DNA of 11,961 bases from contig JAFANL010000239.1 of NCBI GenBank assembly GCA_019232735.1, positions 1 to 11,961 of the forward strand, in the 5' to 3' direction. Each line of letters starts with the position of its first letter. Position 1 is the first letter of the stretch. A program made the position numbers and the translations under genes. Shown here piece by piece: positions 4,814 through 11,961 of the stretch. The DNA comes from Aquitalea sp. GTDB lineage: Bacteria > Pseudomonadota > Gammaproteobacteria > Burkholderiales > Chromobacteriaceae. The notes beneath the pieces were generated by a model that searched no databases, had not been told where the DNA came from, and was given only the letters and a program-made list of their open reading frames with translations.

Positions 4814-6665
4814 GGCGGTTTTCCTTTGTGGCAAGCGGCAGGGTAATGGTGAAGACCGCGCCGCCTTGCGGGTGATTGTCGGCACTCAGGGTGCCGCCGG
4901 CTTCGGCGATGATGCCGGCGCTGAGTGTCAGTCCCAGCCCCAGGCCGATGCCGGCAGGCTTGGTGGTGACAAATGGTTCGAATAGCTGGGCGCGCACGGC
5001 ATCTTGCAGGCCGGGGCCGTTGTCGCGAATCTGCAGGACTTGCTGCTCGGTGGTGCGGTGGCCGCTGATCTCGATGCAGGGTTGCGGCCGGCCTTGCAGC
5101 TCATCCAGTGCATTGGCCAGCAGATTGACCAGCACCTGCTCGAAGCGATTGGGGTCGCAGCGGGCCTGCCAGGGTTCCGGTGCATTGGGCCGCAGGATTT
5201 GCACCTGGCTGTTCTCCAGCCGGTTGCGCAGCAGCAGCAGGGCACTGTCGATGGCAAGGCAGATGTCGACTGTCCCCAGGCTATTGGTGGACTTGCGGGA
5301 ATAGCCTTTCAGGGCACTGGTGATTTCGCCCATCTTGTCCACCAACTGGCAGATGGTCTGCAGATTGGTGCGGGCGGTATCGGTCTGCTGGCGCTCCAGA
5401 AACTTGATGGCATTGCCCGACAGGGTACGCAAGGCGGCCAGCGGCTGGTTCAGTTCGTGCGCCACGCCGGTGGCCAGTTGTCCCAGAACGGCCAGTTTGC
5501 CAGCCTGCACCAGATTGTCCTGGGTCTGGCGTAGGTGTTGCTCGGCCCGGATGCGTTCGCTGACTTCTTCCTGCAATTGCTGATTGGCGCGTGACAGATC
5601 GGCGGTACGCTCTTCCACCTTGCGTTCCAGTTCGCGGTAGGCATTTTGCAAGGCCTCGCGTGCCGACAGCTTGTCGCGCAGGCGGCGGCGGCGTTCATTC
5701 AGCCACAGGATGCCAGTCAGGCTGAGCAGGGTCAGCAGTGCCGCCAGCGCGGCACGGTTGTAGGCCAGCTGATAGACCGGATCCAGGCTGGACAGGACGG
5801 TGAGCCGCCAGCTGGATAGCGGTAGCTGCATTGACTGGCCCAGCATGTCCCGCGGGTAGGCCAGCCGGCTCAGGGTACGGCGGCCACTTTGTTCCAGCCG
5901 GTAGATGTGGCTGCCATTGCCCAGGCTGCGGCGTTCATCCAGCCCCAGTGGCAGCAGGCGTTTGTGGTTGTACTGCAGGTTGCGGTCAAAAGCGTCTTGC
6001 AGTGCCTTGCTGAAAGGTTTGAGGGTGCTGAATTTCCAGCCGGGTTCGGTGGCCAGGATGACGACTTCGTTCTGGTCGGACACCATCACCATGGTCTTGT
6101 TTTCACGCCACAGTTTTTCCAGGTATTCCATATTGACCTTCACCACGGCCACGCCAAGGATATGGCCGCGGCTGGTCAGTGGCTCGGACAGGTAATAGCC
6201 GGCTTCGCTGCGGGTGGTGCCCACGCCGAAAAAGCGGCCGGGCTGGCCGCTCATGGCATCGGTGAAGTAGGCGCGGAAAGCGTCGTTTTCACCCAGATAG
6301 CTATCGGGCTGATGCCAGTTACTGGTAGCCCGCACGATGCCCAGGCTGTCCATGATGTAGATGGCGCTGGCCCCGGTACGCTGGCTGAGTCGCTCCAGAT
6401 AGTCATTGGCGGCTTGCTGGACCTGATGGTCCTGCGGAGCGTGCAGCAGGCGCTCGACATAGGGCGACAGCCCAAGCAGGCTGGGCAGGCGGGCATAATG
6501 GCCTATTTCGCTGTTGAGGCTGTTGGCATACAGCTCCAGCCGCTGGGTATTGGCCGCGCGCAATTCTTCCAGCGAACCATCCACGCTGGCGCGAAAAGCC
6601 GTGATGGCCGCCAGGCTCATCAGCAGTACCAATAGCGCAATTCGCAGCAGAGTTCGCAATTTCAA
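4806..6665 (-). CDS. aauS: Membrane sensor histidine kinase, AauS/DctB type
   Basis: The 619-residue inner-membrane kinase is expected to sense acidic amino acids and phosphorylate the neighbouring regulator. Membrane helices at about 7-24 and 303-322 enclose a periplasmic domain of about 280 residues, the size of the double-PDC (dCache) sensor of DctB. A charged coiled coil (330-385) leads to the H-box GVAHELNQPLAAL with phospho-acceptor His403. The N-box NLLANALDEL (514-523), G1 DNGPGL (548-553), F-box LFEPFVTTKP (561-570) and G2 GIGLGLGL (572-579) follow. The start is TTG 6665 with a poor ribosome site (ATGGGA); an in-frame TGA 15 bases further upstream blocks extension, and the next ATG lies inside the first helix. 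Ligand is inferred from context; a C4-dicarboxylate sensor is the main alternative. Confidence 0.87.
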   Translation of the reverse strand: MKLRTLLRIALLVLLMSLAAITAFRASVDGSLEELRAANTQRLELYANSLNSEIGHYARLPSLLGLSPYVERLLHAPQDHQVQQAANDYLERLSQRTGASAIYIMDSLGIVRATSNWHQPDSYLGENDAFRAYFTDAMSGQPGRFFGVGTTRSEAGYYLSEPLTSRGHILGVAVVKVNMEYLEKLWRENKTMVMVSDQNEVVILATEPGWKFSTLKPFSKALQDAFDRNLQYNHKRLLPLGLDERRSLGNGSHIYRLEQSGRRTLSRLAYPRDMLGQSMQLPLSSWRLTVLSSLDPVYQLAYNRAALAALLTLLSLTGILWLNERRRRLRDKLSAREALQNAYRELERKVEERTADLSRANQQLQEEVSERIRAEQHLRQTQDNLVQAGKLAVLGQLATGVAHELNQPLAALRTLSGNAIKFLERQQTDTARTNLQTICQLVDKMGEITSALKGYSRKSTNSLGTVDICLAIDSALLLLRNRLENSQVQILRPNAPEPWQARCDPNRFEQVLVNLLANALDELQGRPQPCIEISGHRTTEQQVLQIRDNGPGLQDAVRAQLFEPFVTTKPAGIGLGLGLTLSAGIIAEAGGTLSADNHPQGGAVFTITLPLATKENRHV

Positions 6666-6964
6666 CGGAGTGTCCCATCACGCGCCCGCACCGGTCGGCA
6701 GGGCAGCCAGCAGAAAGGCGGCCACAGGCCGCCTCGGATTGTAGATCTGTCTCTGTCCCCATCGGTGGATGTCCACGCTGCCGGGTCTGGCCGCAAACAG
6801 GGATCCAGGCATCAGGCAGCACACCGACCATGATGCGGGGCTGCCGTGTGCCGCCTTCCCCGCAAGCTGGTCCGCTGGCTGATGCCATGCGGCGGCAGCG
6901 CCTGGTGGCAACAGCAGGCTATTGTAGCAAATACGCCTGCCATCGCGTGCGCTGCCGCCATGGT
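6666..6964 (-). other. Region between the taxis receptor and the kinase gene; possible kinase leader
   Basis: This stretch has no convincing gene. On - it holds an extended -10-like TGC-TACAAT (hexamer at 6921-6926) with no good -35; a start near 6914 would give a leader of about 250 nt. Closer to the kinase is a perfect hairpin, AGGCGGCC (6716-6723) with GGCCGCCT (6727-6734), followed on - by TTTC. It is either a weak terminator for the taxis receptor gene or an attenuator before the kinase. A second -10-like TACAAT on - (6738-6743) also lacks a -35. Confidence 0.4.
6914..6940 (-). promoter_or_regulatory. Candidate kinase/regulator promoter flanked by an inverted repeat
   Basis: GCAGGC (6914-6919) and GCCTGC (6935-6940) are inverted repeats with a 15-nt spacer that contains the - strand TGC-TACAAT (-10 hexamer 6921-6926). 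No -35 is recognisable, so this depends on the extended -10 or an activator. The repeat could be an operator or chance. Confidence 0.3.
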
Positions 6965-8554
6965 TTACAGATAGCGTTCGAAGTGGCTGAGCAGTCGCTT
7001 AAGATCATGCGCCGTGGTGTGCAACTGCTGTGCGACTTGCCGGGTCGTGGCAATGCTATGGCTATTCTGTTCGGTCAGTGAACTCATGTTCTCCATGTTC
7101 TGGGCTACCTCGGTTGAGGCGGATGATTGCTGCTGCAGCATGGAGGCGACATTGGCGGCCGAGCTGGATACGCCAAGATTGGCCTGGCGTATGGCTTCCA
7201 GGCTGCTGGTGGCTGTCATGATGGCAAGCTCGACATCCTGAACCCTGTTTAATGCGGTTTGTACATTGCTCAGAACCTGACGGGTGCGATCATGCAACAC
7301 ATTGATGGATTGCTCGATCTCCAGTGTGTTGCCGGCAGTATGTTCGGCCAGTTTACGCACCTCATCCGCCACTACGGCGAAGCCGCGTCCCTGTTCGCCA
7401 GCCCGTGCCGCCTCAATGGCAGCGTTCAGCGCCAGTAGATTGGTTTGGTTGGCAATATCCTTGATGACTGAAGTCACCGAACCGATTTCCGCCGTGGATT
7501 GTTCCAGCTCCAGAATGGCATCACGGGTGAGCTGGAATTCACTCTGTACCTGTTGGGTGGCATTGCGGGTTTGCCGCATTTTTTCTTCGCCCACTTCTGC
7601 CAGATTGCTGGCCTCGTTGGCATGGCTGGCACCGCTGCTGGTGGTTGTGGAAATTTCATTGACCGATACCGACAGTTGCTCCAGTGCCGCAGCCACGCGG
7701 GTAATGCCCTCCAGGGCGAATTCGCCCCGTTGTTGCAGGGAGCTGGCTTCGGTGTGCGTGGCGGTGGCGGCTTGAGAGATATCGTCAGCCCCTACCACCA
7801 CATCGGCAAGGATGGCGCGGGTATTGATACGCATGGTTTCCAGCTGTTCCAGCATCTGTTGCATTTCCTTGCAGCCGGACTGCGGAATGGCTTCCTTGAA
7901 ATTGCCCTCTGCCAGTTTGGCCAAGCCCTGGCAGGCATGCTCCAGCGGGTGGGACAAGCGCTGTTGGAGCAATAGACCGGCTGAAAACAGCCAGCAAATG
8001 CTGGCTACGATCAGTGCGTGGTGGGTCAGCTCGCCAGGCAACAGGAATTGCAGCAATAGTGCCAGGATGGGCGGGAGCAGCGTGAGCGTCAGCGCCTGCG
8101 CCAGGCTGGGCCCCTTGTGCTGCTGCGTGCCGGGAAAGCGGGTCTGTCCTGAGCGGATGGTCGCGTACAGTTGTTCGGCCTGCTGACACTCTTGTCTGTT
8201 GGGAGCCGTACGTACCGACATGAAGCCGATGATGTTGCCGTTTTCCCGGATCGGGGTGACATAGGCATCAACCCAGTAAAAGTCGCCCCGTTTGCTACGG
8301 TTTTTCACCAAACCGCGCCAGGGATGACCTGCCTGAATCGTACGCCACAGATCGTCAAATGCCTCTGGCGGCATGTCGGGGTGGCGCACGATATTGTGCG
8401 CTTGGCCGATCAGCTCATTTTCGGCAAAGCCACTGATATCAATAAAGGCCCGGTTGGCATAGGTAATCACCCCCTTCAGGTCTGTCTTGGTCACGATGGG
8501 GCGCTGGGGGTGCAAAAACAGTTCCTGCTGTGTTACCGGCTGGTTGATACGCAT
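6965..8554 (-). CDS. aer: Aer-type PAS energy/aerotaxis receptor (methyl-accepting chemotaxis family)
   Basis: The 529-residue receptor should sense redox state through FAD and signal to CheA/CheW. Starting at ATG 8554 (GGAG six bases upstream) gives MRINQPVTQ, the usual Aer-family N-terminus. The PAS domain (about 20-115) then carries Arg57, His58, Asp60 and Trp70, the same numbers as the FAD-binding residues of E. coli Aer. Two hydrophobic helices (about 151-173 and 178-197) form a membrane hairpin without a real periplasmic domain. A HAMP-like segment (198-250) and a long signalling coiled coil (260-525) follow, whose tip IANQTNLLALNAAIEAARAGEQGRGFAVVADEVR lies at about 367-400. There is no C-terminal NWETF-like tail. 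It lies 170 bp after lysR on the same strand. Bacteria often have several Aer paralogues, so the symbol denotes the family. Confidence 0.88.
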   Translation of the reverse strand: MRINQPVTQQELFLHPQRPIVTKTDLKGVITYANRAFIDISGFAENELIGQAHNIVRHPDMPPEAFDDLWRTIQAGHPWRGLVKNRSKRGDFYWVDAYVTPIRENGNIIGFMSVRTAPNRQECQQAEQLYATIRSGQTRFPGTQQHKGPSLAQALTLTLLPPILALLLQFLLPGELTHHALIVASICWLFSAGLLLQQRLSHPLEHACQGLAKLAEGNFKEAIPQSGCKEMQQMLEQLETMRINTRAILADVVVGADDISQAATATHTEASSLQQRGEFALEGITRVAAALEQLSVSVNEISTTTSSGASHANEASNLAEVGEEKMRQTRNATQQVQSEFQLTRDAILELEQSTAEIGSVTSVIKDIANQTNLLALNAAIEAARAGEQGRGFAVVADEVRKLAEHTAGNTLEIEQSINVLHDRTRQVLSNVQTALNRVQDVELAIMTATSSLEAIRQANLGVSSSAANVASMLQQQSSASTEVAQNMENMSSLTEQNSHSIATTRQVAQQLHTTAHDLKRLLSHFERYL

Positions 8555-8723
8555 CATGTGCTCCGTGAGCGACTGCGTTGATATGCCAGCTGGCCTGATG
8601 GCCGCCGCCGGGCGTGACACTGCTAATAGTGTGGTCTATTTGGTATAGCTGATGATGGGAAAGCAATCGATATCAGACTGAAAAACCGGTTTGATTTAAG
8701 GCAAGAGCCATTTATTTAATGGT

Positions 8724-9632
8724 TTATGCGCTGGTCTCTTGCTGTATGTGCAGGAAGGCCTGTTGTAACAGCTGGCTGAAGGTGTCAACCAGGGCTGAAG
8801 CCGGCCGGTGCAGAGGTCTGACGAGGTGTACGCGAAAAGGGATGGAGGCTGCCAATTTGCGGACGGTCACGCCTTGTCCTGCAAACTCCAGCGCGGTCAG
8901 CGGGTTCACCACGGCAATGCCGATGCCCTGGCGCACCATGCTGCAGACTGAAGCGGCACTATGCGTTTCCAGCACCAATTGCCGTTCGACACCGTGTTCG
9001 GTAAACAGCGTATCCAGTTGCTGGCGATAGATGTCGCTGGCCGACAGGCTGATAAAGGGCTGGCCGGCAAAATCCTGTGGCTGTAGCACGGTTTTGTCTG
9101 CCAAGGGGTGGCTAGCGGGCAAGACGGCTACTTCATCACCGCAGAACAGTTGTTGCTGGCTGGTTCCCGGAGTCGGGTAGTGGCTTTCGGTCAGCCCCAG
9201 ATCGTACCGTTGTGCGGCCAGCCATTCTTCCAGCAAGGGAGACTCCTGCGGGGTGATGTTCAAGCGCACCTTGGGGTAGAGCGTCAGAAAGCGCTGGCAT
9301 ACCTTGGGCAGTACGGCCTGGGAAAACATCGGCAGGCAGGCGATGGAGAGCTGACCGTGATCGAAATGGCGCAAGGCCTCCGCAGTACTGACGATGCGTT
9401 CCAGTCCCAGATAGGCACGCTGTACTTCTTCAAACAGTTGCAGGGCCTGCAGGGTGGGGCGCAGCCTGCCCTTGATCCGCTCGAACAGCACCAGGCCGCT
9501 CAATTGCTCCAGTCTGGCCAGTTCGCGGCTGATGGTGGGTTGTGAGCTATGTAGCAGCATGGCGGCTTCGGTCACGCTGCCGGTGGTCATGATGGCGTGG
9601 AAGATTTCCACATGGCGCAAGCTGAAGGACAT
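8724..9632 (-). CDS. lysR: LysR, transcriptional activator of lysA
   Basis: This 302-residue LysR-family regulator closely resembles E. coli LysR itself across the protein: LRHVEIFHAIMTTGSVTEAA, LSIACLPMFSQ, QESPLLEEWLAAQR, THSAASVCSMVRQGIGI-VVNPLTALE and RPLHRP-SALV. The winged helix-turn-helix is at about 2-62, with the recognition region SVTEAAMLLHSSQPTISREL at 19-38; the effector domain is about 92-295. In E. coli LysR activates lysA when diaminopimelate is available and lysine scarce. It lies divergent from lysA with 118 bp between starts, as in E. coli. I chose ATG 9632, which aligns with the E. coli N-terminus, although no Shine-Dalgarno precedes it. ATG 9662 would add ten residues. 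Confidence 0.93.
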   Translation of the reverse strand: MSFSLRHVEIFHAIMTTGSVTEAAMLLHSSQPTISRELARLEQLSGLVLFERIKGRLRPTLQALQLFEEVQRAYLGLERIVSTAEALRHFDHGQLSIACLPMFSQAVLPKVCQRFLTLYPKVRLNITPQESPLLEEWLAAQRYDLGLTESHYPTPGTSQQQLFCGDEVAVLPASHPLADKTVLQPQDFAGQPFISLSASDIYRQQLDTLFTEHGVERQLVLETHSAASVCSMVRQGIGIAVVNPLTALEFAGQGVTVRKLAASIPFRVHLVRPLHRPASALVDTFSQLLQQAFLHIQQETSA

Positions 9633-9660
9633 GGCAGGCAAACTGGTGAAGATGTAAGCC

Positions 9661-9696
9661 ATATCATAAATGAAAGACCTGGCGATATATTGATAT
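9661..9696. promoter_or_regulatory. Candidate LysR operator in the lysR-lysA divergent region
   Basis: ATATCA (9661-9666) and TGATAT (9691-9696) are inverted copies 30 bp apart, about three helical turns, in an A/T-rich stretch between the divergent starts. LysR-family tetramers commonly bind such paired A/T-rich half-sites. TTGATA (9690-9695) could be the lysA -35, but no good -10 follows at 16-18 bp, consistent with an activator-dependent promoter. On -, TATGAT (9663-9668) could be the lysR -10; that would favour the 9632 start. Confidence 0.4.
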
Positions 9697-9750
9697 TTTA
9701 TTTTTGAGACTGGCTACGGCAGTATCAGGGCAACTCTTGAATGGAATGAC

Positions 9751-10986
9751 ATGAAAACGCTTGCCACCACCCAGCTGGCCGCCCTGGCCGAACAATTTTC
9801 CGCCCCGCTGTGGGTGTATGACGCAGCGGTGATCCGCGAGCGTATTGCCCAGCTCAAACAGTTTGATGTCATCCGTTATGCGCAGAAGGCCAACTCCAAT
9901 ACCCATATCCTGCGACTGATGCGCGAGCAGGGTGTGATGGTGGATGCGGTGTCGCTGGGCGAGATCGAGCGGGCCGTGCAAGCGGGCTATGATCTGTCTT
10001 CTGCAGAGCCGTCCGAAGTGGTGTTCACCGCCGACGTGCTGGACCGCCCCACGCTGCAGCGGGTGGTGGCCGAACGTATCGTGGTCAATGCCGGCAGCAT
10101 CGACATGCTGCGCCAGTTGGGCACGCATTCCCCGGGACACCGGGTGTGGCTGCGTATCAACCCCGGTTTTGGCCATGGCCATAGCCACAAGACCAATACC
10201 GGCGGGGAAAACAGCAAGCACGGCATCTGGCACGCAGACCTGGCCGAGGCACTGGCGGTGATTGCCGAGTTCGGTCTCAAGCTGGTGGGCATTCATATGC
10301 ATATCGGTTCTGGCGTTGATTATGGCCATCTGCAGCAGGTGTGCGGTGCCATGGTGGAGCTGGTGCGTAGCCTGGGGCAGGATATCGAAGCCATTTCCGC
10401 GGGGGGCGGCTTGTCGATTCCTTACCGTGATAGCGACAGCCGTATCGATACCGCGCACTATTTCCAGCTGTGGGATACGGCACGCAAGGAAGTGGAGCAA
10501 TTGCTGGGCCATGCGGTTCGCCTGGAAATCGAACCCGGCCGCTTCCTGGTGGCTGAGTCCGGTGCCTTGATTGCCGAAGTTCGCGCAGTGAAGGACATGG
10601 GCAGTCGCCACTTTGTGTTGGTGGATGCCGGTTTCAATGACCTGATGCGTCCGTCACTGTATGGCAGCTACCATGCTATTTCGGTGCTGAATCGCGATGG
10701 CAGTGCCAAGTCCGGCGAGGTCGCCACCGTGGTGGCAGGCCCCTTGTGCGAATCCGGGGATGTGTTTACCCAGCAGGAAGGTGGTGTGGTGGAAAGCCGC
10801 CAGCTGCCACCGGCCGAGGTGGGTGACTGGCTGGTGTTCCACGATGCCGGTGCCTATGGTGCCACCATGTCCTCCAATTACAACAGCCGTCCATTGCTGC
10901 CGGAAGTGCTGCTGGATGACAGCGGACCGCGCTTGATTCGCCGCCGCCAGACCATGGCAGAACTGCTGGCACTGGAAGCCGTGTAA
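9751..10986 (+). CDS. lysA: Diaminopimelate decarboxylase
   Basis: The 411-residue cytoplasmic PLP enzyme decarboxylates meso-diaminopimelate to L-lysine, the last step of lysine synthesis. The alanine-racemase-like barrel carries the PLP lysine Lys46 in YAQKANSN, HMHIGSG (182-188), the glycine loop AGGG (217-220) and EPGRF (261-265). The C-terminal domain has DAGFNDLMRP (292-301) and GPLCESGDVF (330-339) with Cys333, the catalytic cysteine contributed across the dimer, then HDAGAYGATMSSNYNSRP. It matches E. coli LysA (420 residues) over its length, including GFGHGHSHKTNTGGENSKHGIW. The ATG has a weak GGA ribosome site. Divergent lysR probably activates it. A stem-loop follows the stop. Confidence 0.96.
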   Translation: MKTLATTQLAALAEQFSAPLWVYDAAVIRERIAQLKQFDVIRYAQKANSNTHILRLMREQGVMVDAVSLGEIERAVQAGYDLSSAEPSEVVFTADVLDRPTLQRVVAERIVVNAGSIDMLRQLGTHSPGHRVWLRINPGFGHGHSHKTNTGGENSKHGIWHADLAEALAVIAEFGLKLVGIHMHIGSGVDYGHLQQVCGAMVELVRSLGQDIEAISAGGGLSIPYRDSDSRIDTAHYFQLWDTARKEVEQLLGHAVRLEIEPGRFLVAESGALIAEVRAVKDMGSRHFVLVDAGFNDLMRPSLYGSYHAISVLNRDGSAKSGEVATVVAGPLCESGDVFTQQEGGVVESRQLPPAEVGDWLVFHDAGAYGATMSSNYNSRPLLPEVLLDDSGPRLIRRRQTMAELLALEAV

Positions 10987-10998
10987 GCAGTGGCAAGT

Positions 10999-11028
10999 GA
11001 CAAGGCCCGCCTGTTGGCGGGCCTTGTC
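10999..11028. terminator. Hairpin between lysA and the convergent porin gene
   Basis: A perfect 13-bp stem, GACAAGGCCCGCC (10999-11011) with GGCGGGCCTTGTC (11016-11028), has a TGTT loop. The only T-rich part is CTTGT in the 3' arm, so termination relies on the very stable stem. Its position 12 bases after the lysA stop and before the convergent porin stop suggests a shared bidirectional terminator. Confidence 0.7.
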
Positions 11029-11062
11029 GCTGACTCAGCGTATTGATGAGGTGGCGTGCTGT

Positions 11063-11961
11063 TTAGAAGTCTTTGCGCAGCATCAGCCAGCCGGCGCTGG
11101 CACTGGGTTGTGCCCAGGCCAGCGCACTCTGAGCGCCAGCATTTTGTCGTACCTGGCCATAGCCGGCCTGCAGCAAGCTGCGTTTGCTCAGCGCGTATTC
11201 CGTTCCCAAAGCCCACTGGTTGGCGGCCCAGTTCATGCGCTTGCCATCCATGTCGACATGGCCGCGATGTGAATACAGCAACAGCGGCTTGAAGTTGCCC
11301 AGCCGATAACTGGCACTGAGAGCGAAGACCTGGCTGTCCAGCTTGTTGTTGCCGGTATTGGCAATCCCGCTTTGCAGCACGCCTGGGATCTCGAAATCAT
11401 CGCTATTGTCCAGATTCTTGTAGGCATTGCCATACAGCGTGGTCTTTTGCAGCGTTGCCGCCAGCGCCAGTTTGTCGGCGTTGTAACCGAACTCCAGGCG
11501 ATGTATGTGGCTATTATTGCTGGCAATGCTGTTCAGTTTGGTCATATAGGCATAGTTGGCAAAGTAGCCGGCGTTGGCATACGCCAGCCGTAAGCCCCAG
11601 GTATCGCCATTGCTTTTGCCATCCACACGTTTTTCACCCGCACCGTATTGCAGGCTGCCCTGCAGCCCGCCCAGCAAGGGGCTGTCATAGCGCAAGCTGT
11701 TTCTGGCGCGGCTATCGCCATAGTTGTTGCTGCCAAAAATATCCCGCGCCTCGTAGAGTGGTACGGCAATGCCGCTTTTGCTGTCGCGGCGGGAGCCGGC
11801 CATGATGTCGCGGGCCTGGGTGCTGGTCAGTACGTCGTCGATATAGCCAGCACGCAAGCGGCCCCATCCGCCCTGCAGGCCGACATAGCTCATGCGGTTG
11901 GCCAGTGTACCGCTGGCGGTGCCACCGGCAGCCATGCCATCCAGCGCCAGTCCGGTTTCCA
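11063..11961 (-). CDS. Gram-negative outer-membrane porin, C-terminal part (5' partial)
   Basis: The frame is open to the window edge, so the signal peptide and N-terminal strands are missing; about 298 residues are visible. The pattern is that of a trimeric betaproteobacterial porin: NRMSYVGLQGGWGRLRAGY near the start of the visible part, then alternating amphipathic strands with Gly/Asn/Asp-rich turns (RNSLRYDSPLLGGLQGSLQYG, LRLAYANAGYFANYAYM, ALSASYRLGNFKPLLLYS), a penultimate strand QWALGTEYALSKRSLLQAGYG, and a last strand ending in Phe (GWLMLRKDF). The terminal Phe is the recognition signal for BAM-mediated assembly. No substrate specificity can be assigned. It converges on lysA. Confidence 0.88.
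   Translation of the reverse strand, partial: ETGLALDGMAAGGTASGTLANRMSYVGLQGGWGRLRAGYIDDVLTSTQARDIMAGSRRDSKSGIAVPLYEARDIFGSNNYGDSRARNSLRYDSPLLGGLQGSLQYGAGEKRVDGKSNGDTWGLRLAYANAGYFANYAYMTKLNSIASNNSHIHRLEFGYNADKLALAATLQKTTLYGNAYKNLDNSDDFEIPGVLQSGIANTGNNKLDSQVFALSASYRLGNFKPLLLYSHRGHVDMDGKRMNWAANQWALGTEYALSKRSLLQAGYGQVRQNAGAQSALAWAQPSASAGWLMLRKDF

Noticed and set aside
3473..4846. Long + strand open frame opposite the response regulator
   Set aside because: It is antisense to a gene with complete receiver, AAA+ and helix-turn-helix motifs, and its protein is a Gln/Ala/Gly-rich string without family character; typical of shadows in GC-rich DNA.
6828..6843. GG-N10-GC on - strand as a sigma-54 promoter for the kinase genes
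   Set aside because: Only the spacing and the GG/GC fit; the flanking bases (TGGTCGG, CTGCC) are far from TGGCACG and TTGCW.
6678..6911. Possible 77-residue protein or leader peptide on - upstream of the kinase
   Set aside because: It begins at TTG with no ribosome site, and its composition (Ala/Pro/Trp/Arg mix) does not look like a real protein.
8665..8700. Flagellar sigma-28 promoter before the taxis receptor (TAAATCAA...GTCTGATA on -)
   Set aside because: The -35 is only half right and the spacing is 12 rather than 11; the -10 has several mismatches.
8708..8722. CCATT-TATTT-AATGG as a lysR terminator
   Set aside because: Five A/T-rich base pairs without a T run on the - strand are too weak to call.
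9664..10611. - strand open frame opposite lysA
   Set aside because: lysA is unmistakable; the antisense product has no recognisable motif.

Overview
The window reads as chromosomal DNA from a GC-rich betaproteobacterium, most likely of the Neisseriales (Chromobacterium/Aquitalea/Vogesella-like). This assignment is inference: it rests on the RpoD C-terminus, the gene set, the Gram-negative porin and overall base composition, not on a database match. I see no mobile element, CRISPR array or phage gene.

Layout. (1) 1-434: the 3' end of rpoD with its terminator, then a tRNA gene with a CAT anticodon that carries the identity pairs of lysidine-type tRNA-Ile2. It has its own extended -10 promoter and a strong terminator. 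(2) 435-3464: a gene-free control region, then a GltP-like acidic amino acid symporter and a periplasmic type II glutaminase/asparaginase (AnsB), both on + and closed by a bidirectional terminator. (3) 3482-6665, on -: a two-component system, a sensor kinase with a large periplasmic domain followed by a sigma-54-dependent response regulator, overlapping by 8 nt. (4) 6965-8554, on -: an Aer-type energy-taxis receptor. (5) 8724-10986: divergent lysR (-) and lysA (+) of the E. coli type. (6) 11063 to the window end, on -: the 3' part of an outer-membrane porin.

The most interesting part is regions 2 and 3, which look like one regulon. Upstream of the symporter, in order, are two inverted repeats of the form TTCGG-N4-CCGAA (one perfect, one with two mismatches, 32 bp apart), an exact IHF consensus site, and a near-consensus -24/-12 sigma-54 promoter. 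As I recall it, TTCGGNNNNCCGAA is the recognition sequence reported for AauR of Pseudomonas putida, the sigma-54 activator of acidic amino acid uptake and ansB. The convergent two-component genes are of that AauS/AauR (DctB/DctD) type.

The inferred physiology is as follows. The sensor detects extracellular Asp/Glu. The regulator then activates the symporter and, by read-through, the periplasmic amidase. That enzyme turns Asn/Gln into Asp/Glu, which the symporter imports and which probably feed the sensor. I did not find a clearly undescribed system; the novelty lies in this compact arrangement, with a secondary symporter where the Pseudomonas regulon has an ABC transporter.
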